Shown here: piece by piece, positions 1 to 8,132 of the stretch
How the letters are laid out: each line of letters begins with the position of its first letter
Numbering within the stretch: position 1 is the stretch's first letter
From: SURF-21 sp964462595
Lineage (GTDB): Bacteria > Actinomycetota > Geothermincolia > Geothermincolales > RBG-13-55-18
DNA length: 64,000 nt
Assembly (NCBI GenBank): GCA_964462595.1
Contig: CAYWXM010000023.1
Coordinates: 62,001 to 126,000 of the forward strand
Direction of reading: 5' to 3'
Position numbers and translations under genes: made by a program
The notes under the pieces: generated by a model
What the model was told of the DNA's origin: nothing
What the model saw: the letters and a program-made list of their open reading frames with translations, nothing else
The model's database searches: none

Positions 1-15
1 TGTTTCCGACCCGTA

Positions 16-303
16 CTACAGGTGGCTCTTTTTCGACAGGTAAGCTGCGACAGAGTATGGCGGCACATAATGGTAGCTCGGGTTGCCGTTCCCGATATTT
101 TCCTCCAGGATGTTCAATTGTACGAGCCTGTTCATCTGGCGTTCTACCCGCTGAAGTTCGCGGCCAGTGACGTCGGAGATTTCCGCGGGGGTGCTTACCA
201 GGCCCGGATTGCGGTGAAAGTGGGAGATTATCTCGATTCTGATCAGGCTGTCAGAAACTCCATTACCCGCCGCTGGCTTTTCCGCCTTTAAAATAGAGCC
301 CAT
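16..303 (-). CDS. Small winged-helix DNA-binding protein
   Basis: The 95-residue product looks like a single winged helix-turn-helix domain of the ArsR/MarR-like fold. Residues 20-75 read as helix, turn and recognition helix (TPAEISDVTGRELQRVERQM), followed by a beta-wing (LEENIGNGNPSYHYVPP). There are no cysteines, so thiol or CxC metal sensing is unlikely. The ATG has a strong AAGGAGGG Shine-Dalgarno 6 nt upstream. It is the last gene before the window edge, separated from rluD by about 150 nt holding a possible promoter and an inverted repeat. A transcriptional regulator is the natural reading; the target is unknown. Confidence 0.6.
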   Translation of the reverse strand: MGSILKAEKPAAGNGVSDSLIRIEIISHFHRNPGLVSTPAEISDVTGRELQRVERQMNRLVQLNILEENIGNGNPSYHYVPPYSVAAYLSKKSHL

Positions 304-353
304 CGTCTCCCTCCTTCAGATTCAGTAATCGATACAATATTCCGGTCATTGTT

Positions 354-388
354 CACGATATTTAAGAAAAATCCCGAAATCGTGCCAA
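354..388 (-). promoter_or_regulatory. Possible promoter with inverted repeat upstream of the wHTH gene
   Basis: On the minus strand, TTGGCA (388-383) and TTAAAT (365-360) are 17 nt apart. An inverted repeat, CACGAT (384-379) and ATCGTG (359-354), flanks the -35/-10 interval, which is where an autoregulatory operator could sit. The -10 matches the consensus only 4/6, so this is weak evidence. Confidence 0.25.
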
Positions 389-454
389 TTTCTATCTTTA
401 GAGGTTACTTTGGGCCATAAGGGGTGTGGCAGATATTGGATATATCTAAAACTC

Positions 455-1372
455 TTACTGCCCGCCTTGCATCAGTTTGCTCAGAGATCGGTATAGATCG
501 CCGGGCAGCGGATCCTCGAAGACGATCTCTTTCCCGCTCGTGGGATGGGGAAAAGCCAGGCGGTAGGCATGCAGGAACTGCCTGCCCAGTCCCAGCTCTC
601 TCTCCAGCTTGCCTTGCACGCCGTATTCGCGGTCTCCTGCGACCGGGTGGCCGATATATGCAAGATGAACCCTTATCTGATGGGTCCGCCCCGTAACCAG
701 CTCGACATCCAGCAGTGCGCAGTGACGAAATGCCTTATCCACTCTGAAGTGGGTCAAGGCCGGCCTTCCGCTCTGAGCCGTTACCGCCATGCGTTTGCGG
801 TCTTTGGGATCTCGCCCGATCGGGGCGTCAACAGTCCCCAGGCGAGTTTCCGGTATGCCGTGCACCAGGGCAAGGTAGAATCGTTTCAGCCTGCGGTCTT
901 TCACCATTTCCCGCAGGCTTTCGTGGGCGGAGTCGTTCTTGGCCACGACCATAAGGCCTGAGGTATCGCGATCGAGACGGTGCACTATGCCCGGCCTCGA
1001 TACCCCGCCTATCCCAGAGAGGTTATCCAGGGCATATAGAAGTGCGTTTACAAGCGTTCCATCTCGATGCCCTGCAGCCGGATGTACTACCAATCCTGGC
1101 GGCTTGCTGATGACCGCAAGGTCATCGTCCTGGTAGACGATGCTAAAGGGGATATCCTGGGGCACAGGTTCCTGCTCTTCGGGCTCGGGAAAATCTACAG
1201 CAACGCTATCCCCGACATGCAGGTGATAGTTCTTGCGTTGCGTCTTGCCGCCCACCCTTACCGCACCTTCGGAAATAAGACGTTGCACCGTGGTACGCGT
1301 GATACCCGTCAGCCGCGAGACGAACAGGTCCAGCCTCTCTCCCTCTTCCCGCTCGGAAACGGTAAAGGACAT
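455..1372 (-). CDS. rluD: Ribosomal large subunit pseudouridine synthase, RluD family
   Basis: This is a 305-residue pseudouridine synthase of the RluA/RluD family, which modifies 23S rRNA uridines. An S4 RNA-binding domain covers residues 1-60. The catalytic core carries the HRLDRDTSG signature with the nucleophilic Asp near residue 134, and the later GRTHQIRVHL motif is also present. A longer reading frame exists to 1426, but its first 18 residues (Cys/Arg rich) overlap lgt. The ATG at 1372 lies 11 nt after the lgt stop and matches the usual family N terminus. It is the distal gene of the lspA-lgt-rluD cluster, an order common in Gram-positive bacteria. Position specificity on the rRNA (RluD versus RluC/A) is inferred. 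Confidence 0.9.
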   Translation of the reverse strand: MSFTVSEREEGERLDLFVSRLTGITRTTVQRLISEGAVRVGGKTQRKNYHLHVGDSVAVDFPEPEEQEPVPQDIPFSIVYQDDDLAVISKPPGLVVHPAAGHRDGTLVNALLYALDNLSGIGGVSRPGIVHRLDRDTSGLMVVAKNDSAHESLREMVKDRRLKRFYLALVHGIPETRLGTVDAPIGRDPKDRKRMAVTAQSGRPALTHFRVDKAFRHCALLDVELVTGRTHQIRVHLAYIGHPVAGDREYGVQGKLERELGLGRQFLHAYRLAFPHPTSGKEIVFEDPLPGDLYRSLSKLMQGGQ

Positions 1373-1382
1373 GGGCTGCAAG

Positions 1383-2150
1383 CTATCTTGCCTCCGGCAG
1401 CAACCTGTGCCTGAACACCAGAACAAGCCCTGCCAGCACGAAGGCTGCCGCGCTTACCAGCTGGAAGAACAGGTTTGCGGATGGATTGGTGTGATAGCGC
1501 AAGAATTCCAGTGTAAACCGGGTAAAGGCATAGAGCATGATGAAGCCGAGCATTATCTCCCCGCGATAGCGGAATCTCTTATGCAGGGCAAGTAGTATCA
1601 CGACAATGGCCAGGTCCATGATTATCTCGTATATCTGGGTGGGGTGTATGGGGTTCGGCGGCATACCCATTCTGATCTGGGTATCTGCAGGAAAGGTCAC
1701 CGCCCAGGGCAATCCCGAGGATTTTCCAAAACAGCACCCGTTGAGGAAACACCCCACCCTGGCTACGGCCAGTGCGGCAGGGACCGCCAACCCGCCGGAG
1801 TCAAGCACTATACCGATGGAGAGGCCTCGTAACCTTATAACCATCGCCGCTGCGAGTATTCCCACGATAAGGCCTCCATAGAACACCAGGCCTTGCACGT
1901 TCCAGAACTTGAAAGCCTCCCACCAGCGCGATGAGAATTCACTCCAGTGACCCACGACGTAGAAGATGCGGGCACCGATTATGCCCCCGACGGCTGCCGC
2001 AAGCACCAGCTCGAATACCACGTAAGCATCGAGGAACTGACGCCGCAGGTAAGAGAAGCTGACCAGCATGCCCACTATGAAAGCCAGTGCGAGGAAAAAT
2101 CCGTATGCGTGCACGGTAATTGGACCGATCTCAAACAGGTCCGGCCTCAA
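1383..2150 (-). CDS. lgt: Prolipoprotein diacylglyceryl transferase
   Basis: Lgt moves diacylglycerol from phosphatidylglycerol to the lipobox cysteine of prolipoproteins, the first step in lipoprotein maturation at the plasma membrane. The 255-residue protein has about seven hydrophobic segments and the family signature RVGCFLNGCC at residues 131-140 within the periplasmic essential region. The N terminus (residues 7-30, ending in HAYGFFLALAF) is typical. It lies between lspA and rluD, so both main lipoprotein-processing enzymes are co-transcribed. Length and motif agree with the family. Confidence 0.95.
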   Translation of the reverse strand: MRPDLFEIGPITVHAYGFFLALAFIVGMLVSFSYLRRQFLDAYVVFELVLAAAVGGIIGARIFYVVGHWSEFSSRWWEAFKFWNVQGLVFYGGLIVGILAAAMVIRLRGLSIGIVLDSGGLAVPAALAVARVGCFLNGCCFGKSSGLPWAVTFPADTQIRMGMPPNPIHPTQIYEIIMDLAIVVILLALHKRFRYRGEIMLGFIMLYAFTRFTLEFLRYHTNPSANLFFQLVSAAAFVLAGLVLVFRHRLLPEAR

Positions 2151-2257
2151 GGGGACCTCCTTTACCCGATCTCGACAGGCCGCTGACTCAGCCTTTCTCG
2201 CTCCCTCCCACCGGTCCAGGGATTTCGTTGATCCGGCGCATGTTTACACGCTTCAGC

Positions 2258-2758
2258 TCAACGCGTCGACGGTTTCTTAACCAGGCTTTCCTTGACCACT
2301 ACGATCAGGATGATACCGACCCCTGCCACTATTGCGATGTCGGCGATGTTGAAAACCGGCCACGATTTCATAGGCCAGAATCCCAGGTCTATGAAATCCA
2401 CGACCGCGCCAAGGGCTATCCTGTCGATGATGTTACCTACCGCTCCGCCGATAATCAAGCCCAGCCCGGCCTGAAAAACCCCCGATCCAGGACCTCCCCA
2501 GGTCCACAATACCAGTACCAGCACAAAAAAGATCACGATACTGGCTATAAATAGCGGCCACGACCGTCCCTCGATAATGCCGAAAGCGGTCCCCGGGTTA
2601 CGCAGCTGGTATATCTCGCCGAAACCTCCCAGGAATACCTTTTCGCCCTGCGGCAGATAAATGCGGACAAGCGCTTTGCTCGACTGGTCCAGGACCAGGG
2701 TCACAAGGGCCGTGACCAGCAGGGTCAGCGGGAGGCCTTTTCTTCCTTTTGCTTGCAC
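2258..2758 (-). CDS. lspA: Lipoprotein signal peptidase (signal peptidase II)
   Basis: LspA is the aspartic peptidase that removes the signal peptide from diacylglyceryl-modified prolipoproteins. The 166-residue protein has four hydrophobic segments and both catalytic aspartates, in GNIIDR (D112) and FNIADI (D140). The conserved N-terminal DQ (D24) is also present. The GTG start at 2758 lies 34 nt inside the end of the upstream dksA-like gene, implying translational coupling; an internal start a few codons later cannot be excluded. It acts directly after Lgt, encoded 107 nt downstream. Confidence 0.93.
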   Translation of the reverse strand: MQAKGRKGLPLTLLVTALVTLVLDQSSKALVRIYLPQGEKVFLGGFGEIYQLRNPGTAFGIIEGRSWPLFIASIVIFFVLVLVLWTWGGPGSGVFQAGLGLIIGGAVGNIIDRIALGAVVDFIDLGFWPMKSWPVFNIADIAIVAGVGIILIVVVKESLVKKPSTR

Positions 2759-3099
2759 GAGATACAGAGGTTTGCATATGGCAGAGCTTGCAGGCGCTCT
2801 TCGGGAATGGCCATGTTACACAGCTCGCAGATACCGAAGGTGCCGTCATCGATACGGTCGAGGGCTTCGTTGACGCGCTTCAGGATGTCTTTGACGTTCT
2901 CCGAAAGGGAGAGATCCCTTTCGCGCTCGAAAGTAGTAGTGCCGCTGGCCGCATATTCTTCCTCGAAAGGCATCTCGCCCGAAAAATCCGACTGCGAGGA
3001 ATTCAGGTTCCCCTCTTCGAGGTCACGGTACTGCTTCTCGAGCACTTCCTTTTCCTGCAGGAGTATCTTCCTGAAAGACGCCAGCTTTTTTTTATTCAT
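2725..3099 (-). CDS. DksA/TraR-family C4 zinc-finger protein
   Basis: The protein has an N-terminal coiled coil (about residues 1-75, highly charged) and a C-terminal four-cysteine zinc finger (CELCNMAIPEERLQALPYA, then CISC). This is the architecture of DksA/TraR/YocK-like proteins, which bind the RNA polymerase secondary channel or related sites. I chose the ATG at 3099 (124 aa) over an in-frame TTG at 3129, because the latter would sit only about 10 nt from the predicted transcription start. The 3' end overlaps lspA by 34 nt. In Gram-positive genomes this family often sits beside lspA or ileS; its exact role is unproven. Confidence 0.85.
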   Translation of the reverse strand: MNKKKLASFRKILLQEKEVLEKQYRDLEEGNLNSSQSDFSGEMPFEEEYAASGTTTFERERDLSLSENVKDILKRVNEALDRIDDGTFGICELCNMAIPEERLQALPYANLCISCKQKEEKASR

Positions 3100-3145
3100 C
3101 GATTTTTCCGTTTTTTCGTACTGTCCCAAGCTTTACATTATCCCT

Positions 3146-3173
3146 ATTATGCACGATTCCACCCTTTTCACAA
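3146..3173 (-). promoter_or_regulatory. Candidate promoter for dksA-like-lspA-lgt-rluD
   Basis: On the minus strand, TTGTGA (3173-3168), a 16-nt spacer and CATAAT (3151-3146) lie just upstream of the dksA-like gene and downstream of the ileS stop. The -10 matches 5/6 and the -35 matches 4/6. This would let the lipoprotein-processing cluster be expressed independently of ileS. Confidence 0.4.
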
Positions 3174-3243
3174 GTACGAAATAATGGGGTGTACCGGAGC
3201 GTAAAATCCAGCCTGCCATGCGAAGATCGAACCGGTACATCGA

Positions 3244-6027
3244 TCATCGCCGGTCTCGATTATCTTCCACGGCTTTTTTCACTATCGGAAGGCAGCGGTC
3301 GCAGATCTCGGGGTGGTCCGCATCTATTCCTACCGAATCGCTATAGTTCCAGCACCGCGCGCATTTGGCGCCCGGAGCGCGACTTGCCTCAACCGTCAGC
3401 TCTCCCTCGCTTCCCATTTCCTCGATTTCTACCTGCGAGACTATGAAGAGCGTGGGCAAGAAAGATCTCCTTGCCTCCAGAACCTCCATCAGGGATGGCG
3501 GAACCGCCAGCTTTATCGCTGCCTCCAGCGAAGTTCCCAACTCCCTGGAGGACCGCTTTTCCTCCAGGGCCTTGGTAACCGTTTCGCGCACTCCCAGGAG
3601 TTTTCCGTATGTTTCCTCCAGTACGCGATCCATCCAGACAGCATCGGGAGACGGCCATTCCTGCAGTTGAACGCTTCCCTCCTTGTCGTTGCCGTAGATG
3701 AGCCTCCATGCTTCCTCGGAGGTATGGCAAAGGATCGGCGCCATCAACCTGATAAGCGTCTCGAGCAGCATATGGACGCTTGTCTGCGCTGATCTTCTCT
3801 GCACTGAATCGGGGGCGAACGTGTAGAGACAGTCTTTTCTTATATCCAGGTAGAGGGAACTCAGCTCAACAGCGCAGAAATTATGCAGGGCATGATACAC
3901 GATGTGCAGCTGGTATTCTTCCATGGCCCTGGTGCATCTTTCCACCAATCCCTGCAGGCGTGAAAGAATCCACAGGTCCAGTTCCTCCATGCTGTCGCGG
4001 GGGACGGTGTCTCGTGAGGGATCGAAGTCATAGAGGTTGCCCAGCAGAAAACGCAGTGTATTACGTATGCGGCGATAAGCTTCCACCAGGCGGTCGAATA
4101 TCTCCCGGGATGCCGGTATATCCACGGTGTAGTCGGCCGCCGCCACCCACAGTCGCAGGATATCGGCCCCCAATACATCGCATATCTCCATGGGATTTAT
4201 CACGTTTCCCATGAGCTTTGACATCTTTCTTCCCTCGCCATCGACCACGAACCCGTGCGTGAGGACGGAGCGGTAGGGGGGTTCCCCCCTCTCACCTATG
4301 GCGGTGAGCAGCGATGTCTGGAACCAGCCGCGATGCTGATCGCTCCCCTCCAGGTACATGTCGCATGGCCAGGTCAATCCCTCCCACTGCCTGAGCACTG
4401 CCTCGTGGCTGATGCCGGATTCAAACCACACGTCAAGTATGTCAGTTTCTTTGCGCAGGTCAGTGGAGCCGCATCTCTCGCACTTGAAGCCATCTCCCAG
4501 TATCTCTGCGGGTTCCCTTGTAAACCAGGCATCGGATCCTTCAGCTGCGATCATCTCGCCCACTTTGCGCAACGATCCGGGGGTCATAAGGATCTCACCG
4601 CACTCCGCGCAGCGAAACGCCGGTATAGGTACACCCCATGCCCGCTGGCGCGAGATGCACCAATCGGGGCGTAGCTCCAGCATCCCTCTCATGCGGCGGC
4701 TGTTCCATTCCGGTATCCAGCGGATGCCCTCAACGGCGGAGAGGCTCTTCTCGCGCAGGGAGCCCCCGTCATAGTCGCGATCGACCCCCACGAACCATTG
4801 TGGAGTGGCGCGGAAGATAACCGGTCCCTTGCAACGCCAGCAGTGAGGATATGAATGCGGAAAATCTCCAAGGCCCATGAGCAGGCCTTTTTCTCTCAGA
4901 TCCTCAATGATAACCGGGTTTGCGTCATCCACGAAGAGCCCTTCGAATTCAGGTGCGTCGGAGGTGAAGCAACCACGGTCGTCAACCGGCATAGGCATAG
5001 GCAGGTCGTATTCCAACCCTACCTGATAGTCATCCTGCCCGTGTCCGGGGGCGATATGTACCGCTCCGGTCCCCGCCTCGGTGGTCACATATTCGGAGGC
5101 CACTACGACGGTGGGCCTATCCCGCCAGGGATGCTTCGCCAGCAGGCCCTTCAACTCGTCTCCCTTGAAACTGGCCCTTTCTTCGTAATCGCCGATATTC
5201 ATCCCAAGGGCTGCCTTTTCGATCAGGGGCTCCCCTACTATCAGGTCTTCGCCCCCCACCCTCAGAAGCTTGTATTCCATGCCGGGGTGCAGGGCAATGG
5301 CCACGTTTGCCGGGAGCGTCCATGGCGTGGTGGTCCATATAACCAGTGAGGCCGGTTCGCCAGTCGATCTCAGCGGCTCAATCAAGGGGAACCTGACGTA
5401 GATCGATGGAGATATCTTGTCCTTGTACTCCAGCTCTGCTTCCGCCAGTGCGGTTACGCAGCGCGGGCACCAGTGTATCGGCTTGCGGCTGCGGAATATC
5501 AGCCCCCTCTCGAACAGTACCGCCAGGACCTCGATGTTTACTGCCTCGTATGCTGGTTCCAATGTAAGGTAAGGGTTAGCGAAATCACCGCGCACTCCCA
5601 GGCGCTGGAATTGTTGTGCTTGCCGATCCACGAAATCCAGCGCATACTCACGGCAGCGCTTGCGTACCTGCATGATATCCAGCTTGCTTTTCTCCTCGCC
5701 CATCATCTTTTCGACGTTGAACTCGATCGGCTGGCCATGGCAGTCCCAGCCCGGGACATAAGGACAGAAATGGCCCTGCATGGTCTTGAACCTGATGATT
5801 ATATCTTTAAGTACCTTGTTCAGCGCCGTTCCCAGGTGCAGATCTCCGTTGGCATATGGAGGCCCGTCGTGGAGGATAAACGGGGGTTTTCCCCTGGTTG
5901 CCTCAAGCACGCGCTCATATATGCCTGTTTCCTTCCAGTACAACTGGATCTCCGGCTCGCGCTGGGGTAGATTCGCCTTCATGGGGAAATCGGTTTGCGG
6001 CAGATTAAGGGTCTTACGATAATCCAT
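3244..6027 (-). CDS. ileS: Isoleucyl-tRNA synthetase
   Basis: This class Ia aminoacyl-tRNA synthetase charges tRNA-Ile and edits mischarged valine. At 927 residues it has the usual bacterial (IleS1) length. The HIGH-type motif is in PPYANGDLHLGT (residues 56-67), the CP1 editing domain follows, and KMSKL occurs near residue 600. A C-terminal zinc-binding module (CARCWNY ... CDRC) closes the protein. GGAG lies 8 nt before the ATG. It is preceded by a roughly 250-nt structured leader with T-box features, so charging of tRNA-Ile probably controls its expression. Confidence 0.97.
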   Translation of the reverse strand: MDYRKTLNLPQTDFPMKANLPQREPEIQLYWKETGIYERVLEATRGKPPFILHDGPPYANGDLHLGTALNKVLKDIIIRFKTMQGHFCPYVPGWDCHGQPIEFNVEKMMGEEKSKLDIMQVRKRCREYALDFVDRQAQQFQRLGVRGDFANPYLTLEPAYEAVNIEVLAVLFERGLIFRSRKPIHWCPRCVTALAEAELEYKDKISPSIYVRFPLIEPLRSTGEPASLVIWTTTPWTLPANVAIALHPGMEYKLLRVGGEDLIVGEPLIEKAALGMNIGDYEERASFKGDELKGLLAKHPWRDRPTVVVASEYVTTEAGTGAVHIAPGHGQDDYQVGLEYDLPMPMPVDDRGCFTSDAPEFEGLFVDDANPVIIEDLREKGLLMGLGDFPHSYPHCWRCKGPVIFRATPQWFVGVDRDYDGGSLREKSLSAVEGIRWIPEWNSRRMRGMLELRPDWCISRQRAWGVPIPAFRCAECGEILMTPGSLRKVGEMIAAEGSDAWFTREPAEILGDGFKCERCGSTDLRKETDILDVWFESGISHEAVLRQWEGLTWPCDMYLEGSDQHRGWFQTSLLTAIGERGEPPYRSVLTHGFVVDGEGRKMSKLMGNVINPMEICDVLGADILRLWVAAADYTVDIPASREIFDRLVEAYRRIRNTLRFLLGNLYDFDPSRDTVPRDSMEELDLWILSRLQGLVERCTRAMEEYQLHIVYHALHNFCAVELSSLYLDIRKDCLYTFAPDSVQRRSAQTSVHMLLETLIRLMAPILCHTSEEAWRLIYGNDKEGSVQLQEWPSPDAVWMDRVLEETYGKLLGVRETVTKALEEKRSSRELGTSLEAAIKLAVPPSLMEVLEARRSFLPTLFIVSQVEIEEMGSEGELTVEASRAPGAKCARCWNYSDSVGIDADHPEICDRCLPIVKKAVEDNRDRR

Positions 6028-6044
6028 CTCTTACATCTCCGTAA

Positions 6045-6300
6045 ATAGCTCGTGATTTTGCTCCATTATTAGCACGCAGCAGATTATAGTGCAATAAAGC
6101 GTCGGTACCCCGGTGCATTAAAGGATCGGCCGGCTCGATACCCCCCAGCGATCCTGCAACTCCAGCCGGGTTTCTGTCTGATGATAATCCCGTGTGACGA
6201 GGTATATCCATGGGGGTGGGAGCCTTACAGGTCTTGTCCTTACAGGTCCCATCCCACCGGCTGATCATGCGGCCCCTTTTTCGCCATCACCCCCATCTGC
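6045..6300 (-). promoter_or_regulatory. T-box-like leader RNA of ileS
   Basis: The minus-strand leader contains a small hairpin presenting ATGATCAGCC, in which ATC (6265-6263) would be an isoleucine specifier in the loop. Next comes a 7-bp stem GGTGGGA/TCCCACC that looks like a Stem II region. A later stem has GGATCG/CGATCC arms, and a GGTACC core (6109-6104, GGGGTACCGACG) resembles the T-box sequence. From memory, actinobacterial ileS T-boxes have such an ultrashort Stem I and act on translation. No intrinsic terminator is visible here, consistent with translational control, but I cannot point to a clean sequester of the SD. The T-box has G where UGGN is usual. Confidence 0.6.
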
Positions 6301-6338
6301 TTTAATATCAGGAAAAGATCAAACAGGCGGGTAAATCA

Positions 6339-6638
6339 TTGAGCGATGTGGAAAAAGCCATAAGGGCGCATCCGGAGGGTAGCCTTATTGCGGTGAAGGT
6401 TCGCCCTTCATCCACGCGTCATGCGGTGGAGGGCCTGTCGGGAGATCGTATTGCCATATCGGTACATTCCCCGGCGGAGAAAGGCAAAGCGAACAAGGAA
6501 GCACTGAAGGCTCTTTCCGAATCGATGGGAATAGCTCCTTCCGGGCTGGAGATCATAAGGGGCCATTCTTCTCGCAACAAGATTATCCTAGCCCGTGGCG
6601 TCACCCCCGCAGAAGTACGTAAGAGCCTGGGGGAATAA
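6339..6638 (+). CDS. DUF167 / UPF0235 (YggU-type) protein
   Basis: This 99-residue member of the DUF167 family has the core signatures VKVRPSSTRHAVEG and SPAEKGKANKEAL, then the glycine-rich IIRGHSSRNK segment. The biochemical function of this widespread family is not established. The start is TTG at 6339, with AGGCGG about 10 nt upstream. It is the only plus-strand gene in this part of the window and is divergent from ileS. In many genomes the family sits with yggT/yggS/sepF, which are the next cluster here but on the other strand. Confidence 0.88.
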   Translation: MSDVEKAIRAHPEGSLIAVKVRPSSTRHAVEGLSGDRIAISVHSPAEKGKANKEALKALSESMGIAPSGLEIIRGHSSRNKIILARGVTPAEVRKSLGE

Positions 6639-7014
6639 ATGCAGCCATTATATATAACTTATTACTAGTTAATTAATTACTATAATTGTTTCAGTACGAT
6701 TCCAATATCCCGTATCTACGAGTGCTCTTGAAAAAGAGATACGATTATCGCCTTCCAGGGCAAAGGCCATTGATCGTTGTTTAGGTATCAACCTGCAATT
6801 ATTCATCCCGAGAACCGGGGGTCGGTCCGAAGCGACAGGTCTGCGCTGCCACAAGCACGGAGAACTACCGGGTCGGTCGCAGCGAGCGCGCAAGTAACGG
6901 TTTCTTCATATAGTAAGTCGGCAAGCACAGCCGAGCGAGGCCGTTACCCGGAGGCTCGGGCCGTTAAAGCACCTTGAGCGAATACCACTCCCCCGGTCTC
7001 GGGAACCAAGAGAC
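6639..7014. other. Intergenic region between DUF167 and divIVA
   Basis: No protein-coding gene is supported. The left 60 nt (6640-6700) are AT-rich, including a run of TTAATTAATTA character. From about 6815 the composition turns GC-rich with nested inverted repeats: GTAACGG (6894-6900) with CCGTTAC (6941-6947), enclosing TCGGC (6918-6922) with GCCGA (6930-6934). Another pair, GGTCTC (6995-7000) and GAGACC (7010-7015), overlaps the divIVA stop and could act as a hairpin, but no U-tract follows. I see no tRNA. Confidence 0.5.
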
Positions 7015-8049
7015 CTATTCCCAGAAGAAATGCTTCTCGCCGGACTCGCTCTCCGGGGTTTCCTCCGGCTTCGGTGATGTTTCGGGTTGAGGTTCAGGCG
7101 CTGGCTCCGGTATGGGTTCCGGTACCCGAGCAGCCGGAACAGGCTCCTGAGGCTCCATGGTCAATGACTCCCGCATCAACTCCATCTCCTGTTCCGGGGT
7201 ATATGTCTGCCGCGGCGGCGGAGCAGGCGGTTTCTCCGTGCTTTCGCGACGCTCTATCATCTCAAAATCGGCCATCATGGGCTCTTTTGAGGGTGGCGGC
7301 ACGGGGGCTTCCCGGGGCATATCTAGTCTCGGTTCCGGTGGAGGTGGCGGCGCGGGAGCTTCCCGGGTTATCTTCGGTCTTGGTTCCGGTTTTGGCGTCG
7401 CGATCTCCCGGTCACTCACAAACGCCTCGGCACGCTCCGGTGTTTCCGGGGAGGCCTCTTTGAAGGTGTCATTCTGGCGGAATTCCGGAAAGGGCTCCGC
7501 GGTCGGCGATGGTTTAGACGTAGCCGTAGAGACCGGGGTCGATCCCTTTTCCTTGAGCTCTGCAGCGGAAAGGCGCGACTCGTAGTCCTTTATCATATCC
7601 TGATTGTTGTCGAGAAGTTCTCGTATGGTGGCTATGTAACGGCCTACCTGGTCACGCACGTTTTCAAAGGTCTGGTAGATACGGGATTTCTCCGCCTGAG
7701 CCTCCTCGAGGATCTGCAGGCTTTTATCCTGAGCTTCCTTCATCTGAGCATCCGCCTGGATCCTGGCTTCCTGCACTATATTGTCTGCGCTTTTCTGGGC
7801 GTTGATCAGTGCGTTCTGAAGGGTCTGCTGCATGGAGTCAAACTGGCTGGCTTTCTGGTGCATCGACTCAACCAGCTCCGATTGCTCCTGGCTGCGGTGG
7901 AGCAGCCTGTCCAGTTCATCCGCGACCATATCGAGGAATGCATCAACCTCCTCTTTGTTATAACCTCCCATGCGAACCGTGCTGAATTCCTTGTGATGGA
8001 TATCCATGGGGCTGATAGCCAACTCAACCGCCTCCTTCTGACGAGCCAT
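7015..8049 (-). CDS. divIVA: DivIVA/Wag31-type polar growth or septum protein
   Basis: The N-terminal DivIVA membrane-targeting domain (ISPMDIHHKEFSTVRMGGYN, residues 12-31, then EEVDAFLDMVADEL) is followed by a long coiled coil to about residue 165. It binds curved membrane at poles or septa and recruits cell-wall and division proteins. Residues 170-335 form an unusually long Pro/Glu-rich, probably disordered tail with repeated PxPPP runs, ending in KHFFWE. The total of 344 residues is longer than classical B. subtilis DivIVA (about 164). It is the last gene of the sepF-proC-yggT cluster, as in many Gram-positives. Confidence 0.9.
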   Translation of the reverse strand: MARQKEAVELAISPMDIHHKEFSTVRMGGYNKEEVDAFLDMVADELDRLLHRSQEQSELVESMHQKASQFDSMQQTLQNALINAQKSADNIVQEARIQADAQMKEAQDKSLQILEEAQAEKSRIYQTFENVRDQVGRYIATIRELLDNNQDMIKDYESRLSAAELKEKGSTPVSTATSKPSPTAEPFPEFRQNDTFKEASPETPERAEAFVSDREIATPKPEPRPKITREAPAPPPPPEPRLDMPREAPVPPPSKEPMMADFEMIERRESTEKPPAPPPRQTYTPEQEMELMRESLTMEPQEPVPAARVPEPIPEPAPEPQPETSPKPEETPESESGEKHFFWE

Positions 8050-8132
8050 ACCGGCCTTTCCAGCCGGACCTCCCTGTACTGACCAGTATAGAGTTTATCG
8101 GGGCAATGCGCTAACGAGTTAACCCTCATGTG

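Noticed and set aside
6777..6977. 66-codon plus-strand frame before divIVA
   Set aside because: Lies on the inverted-repeat block, Arg/Ser-rich, no SD.
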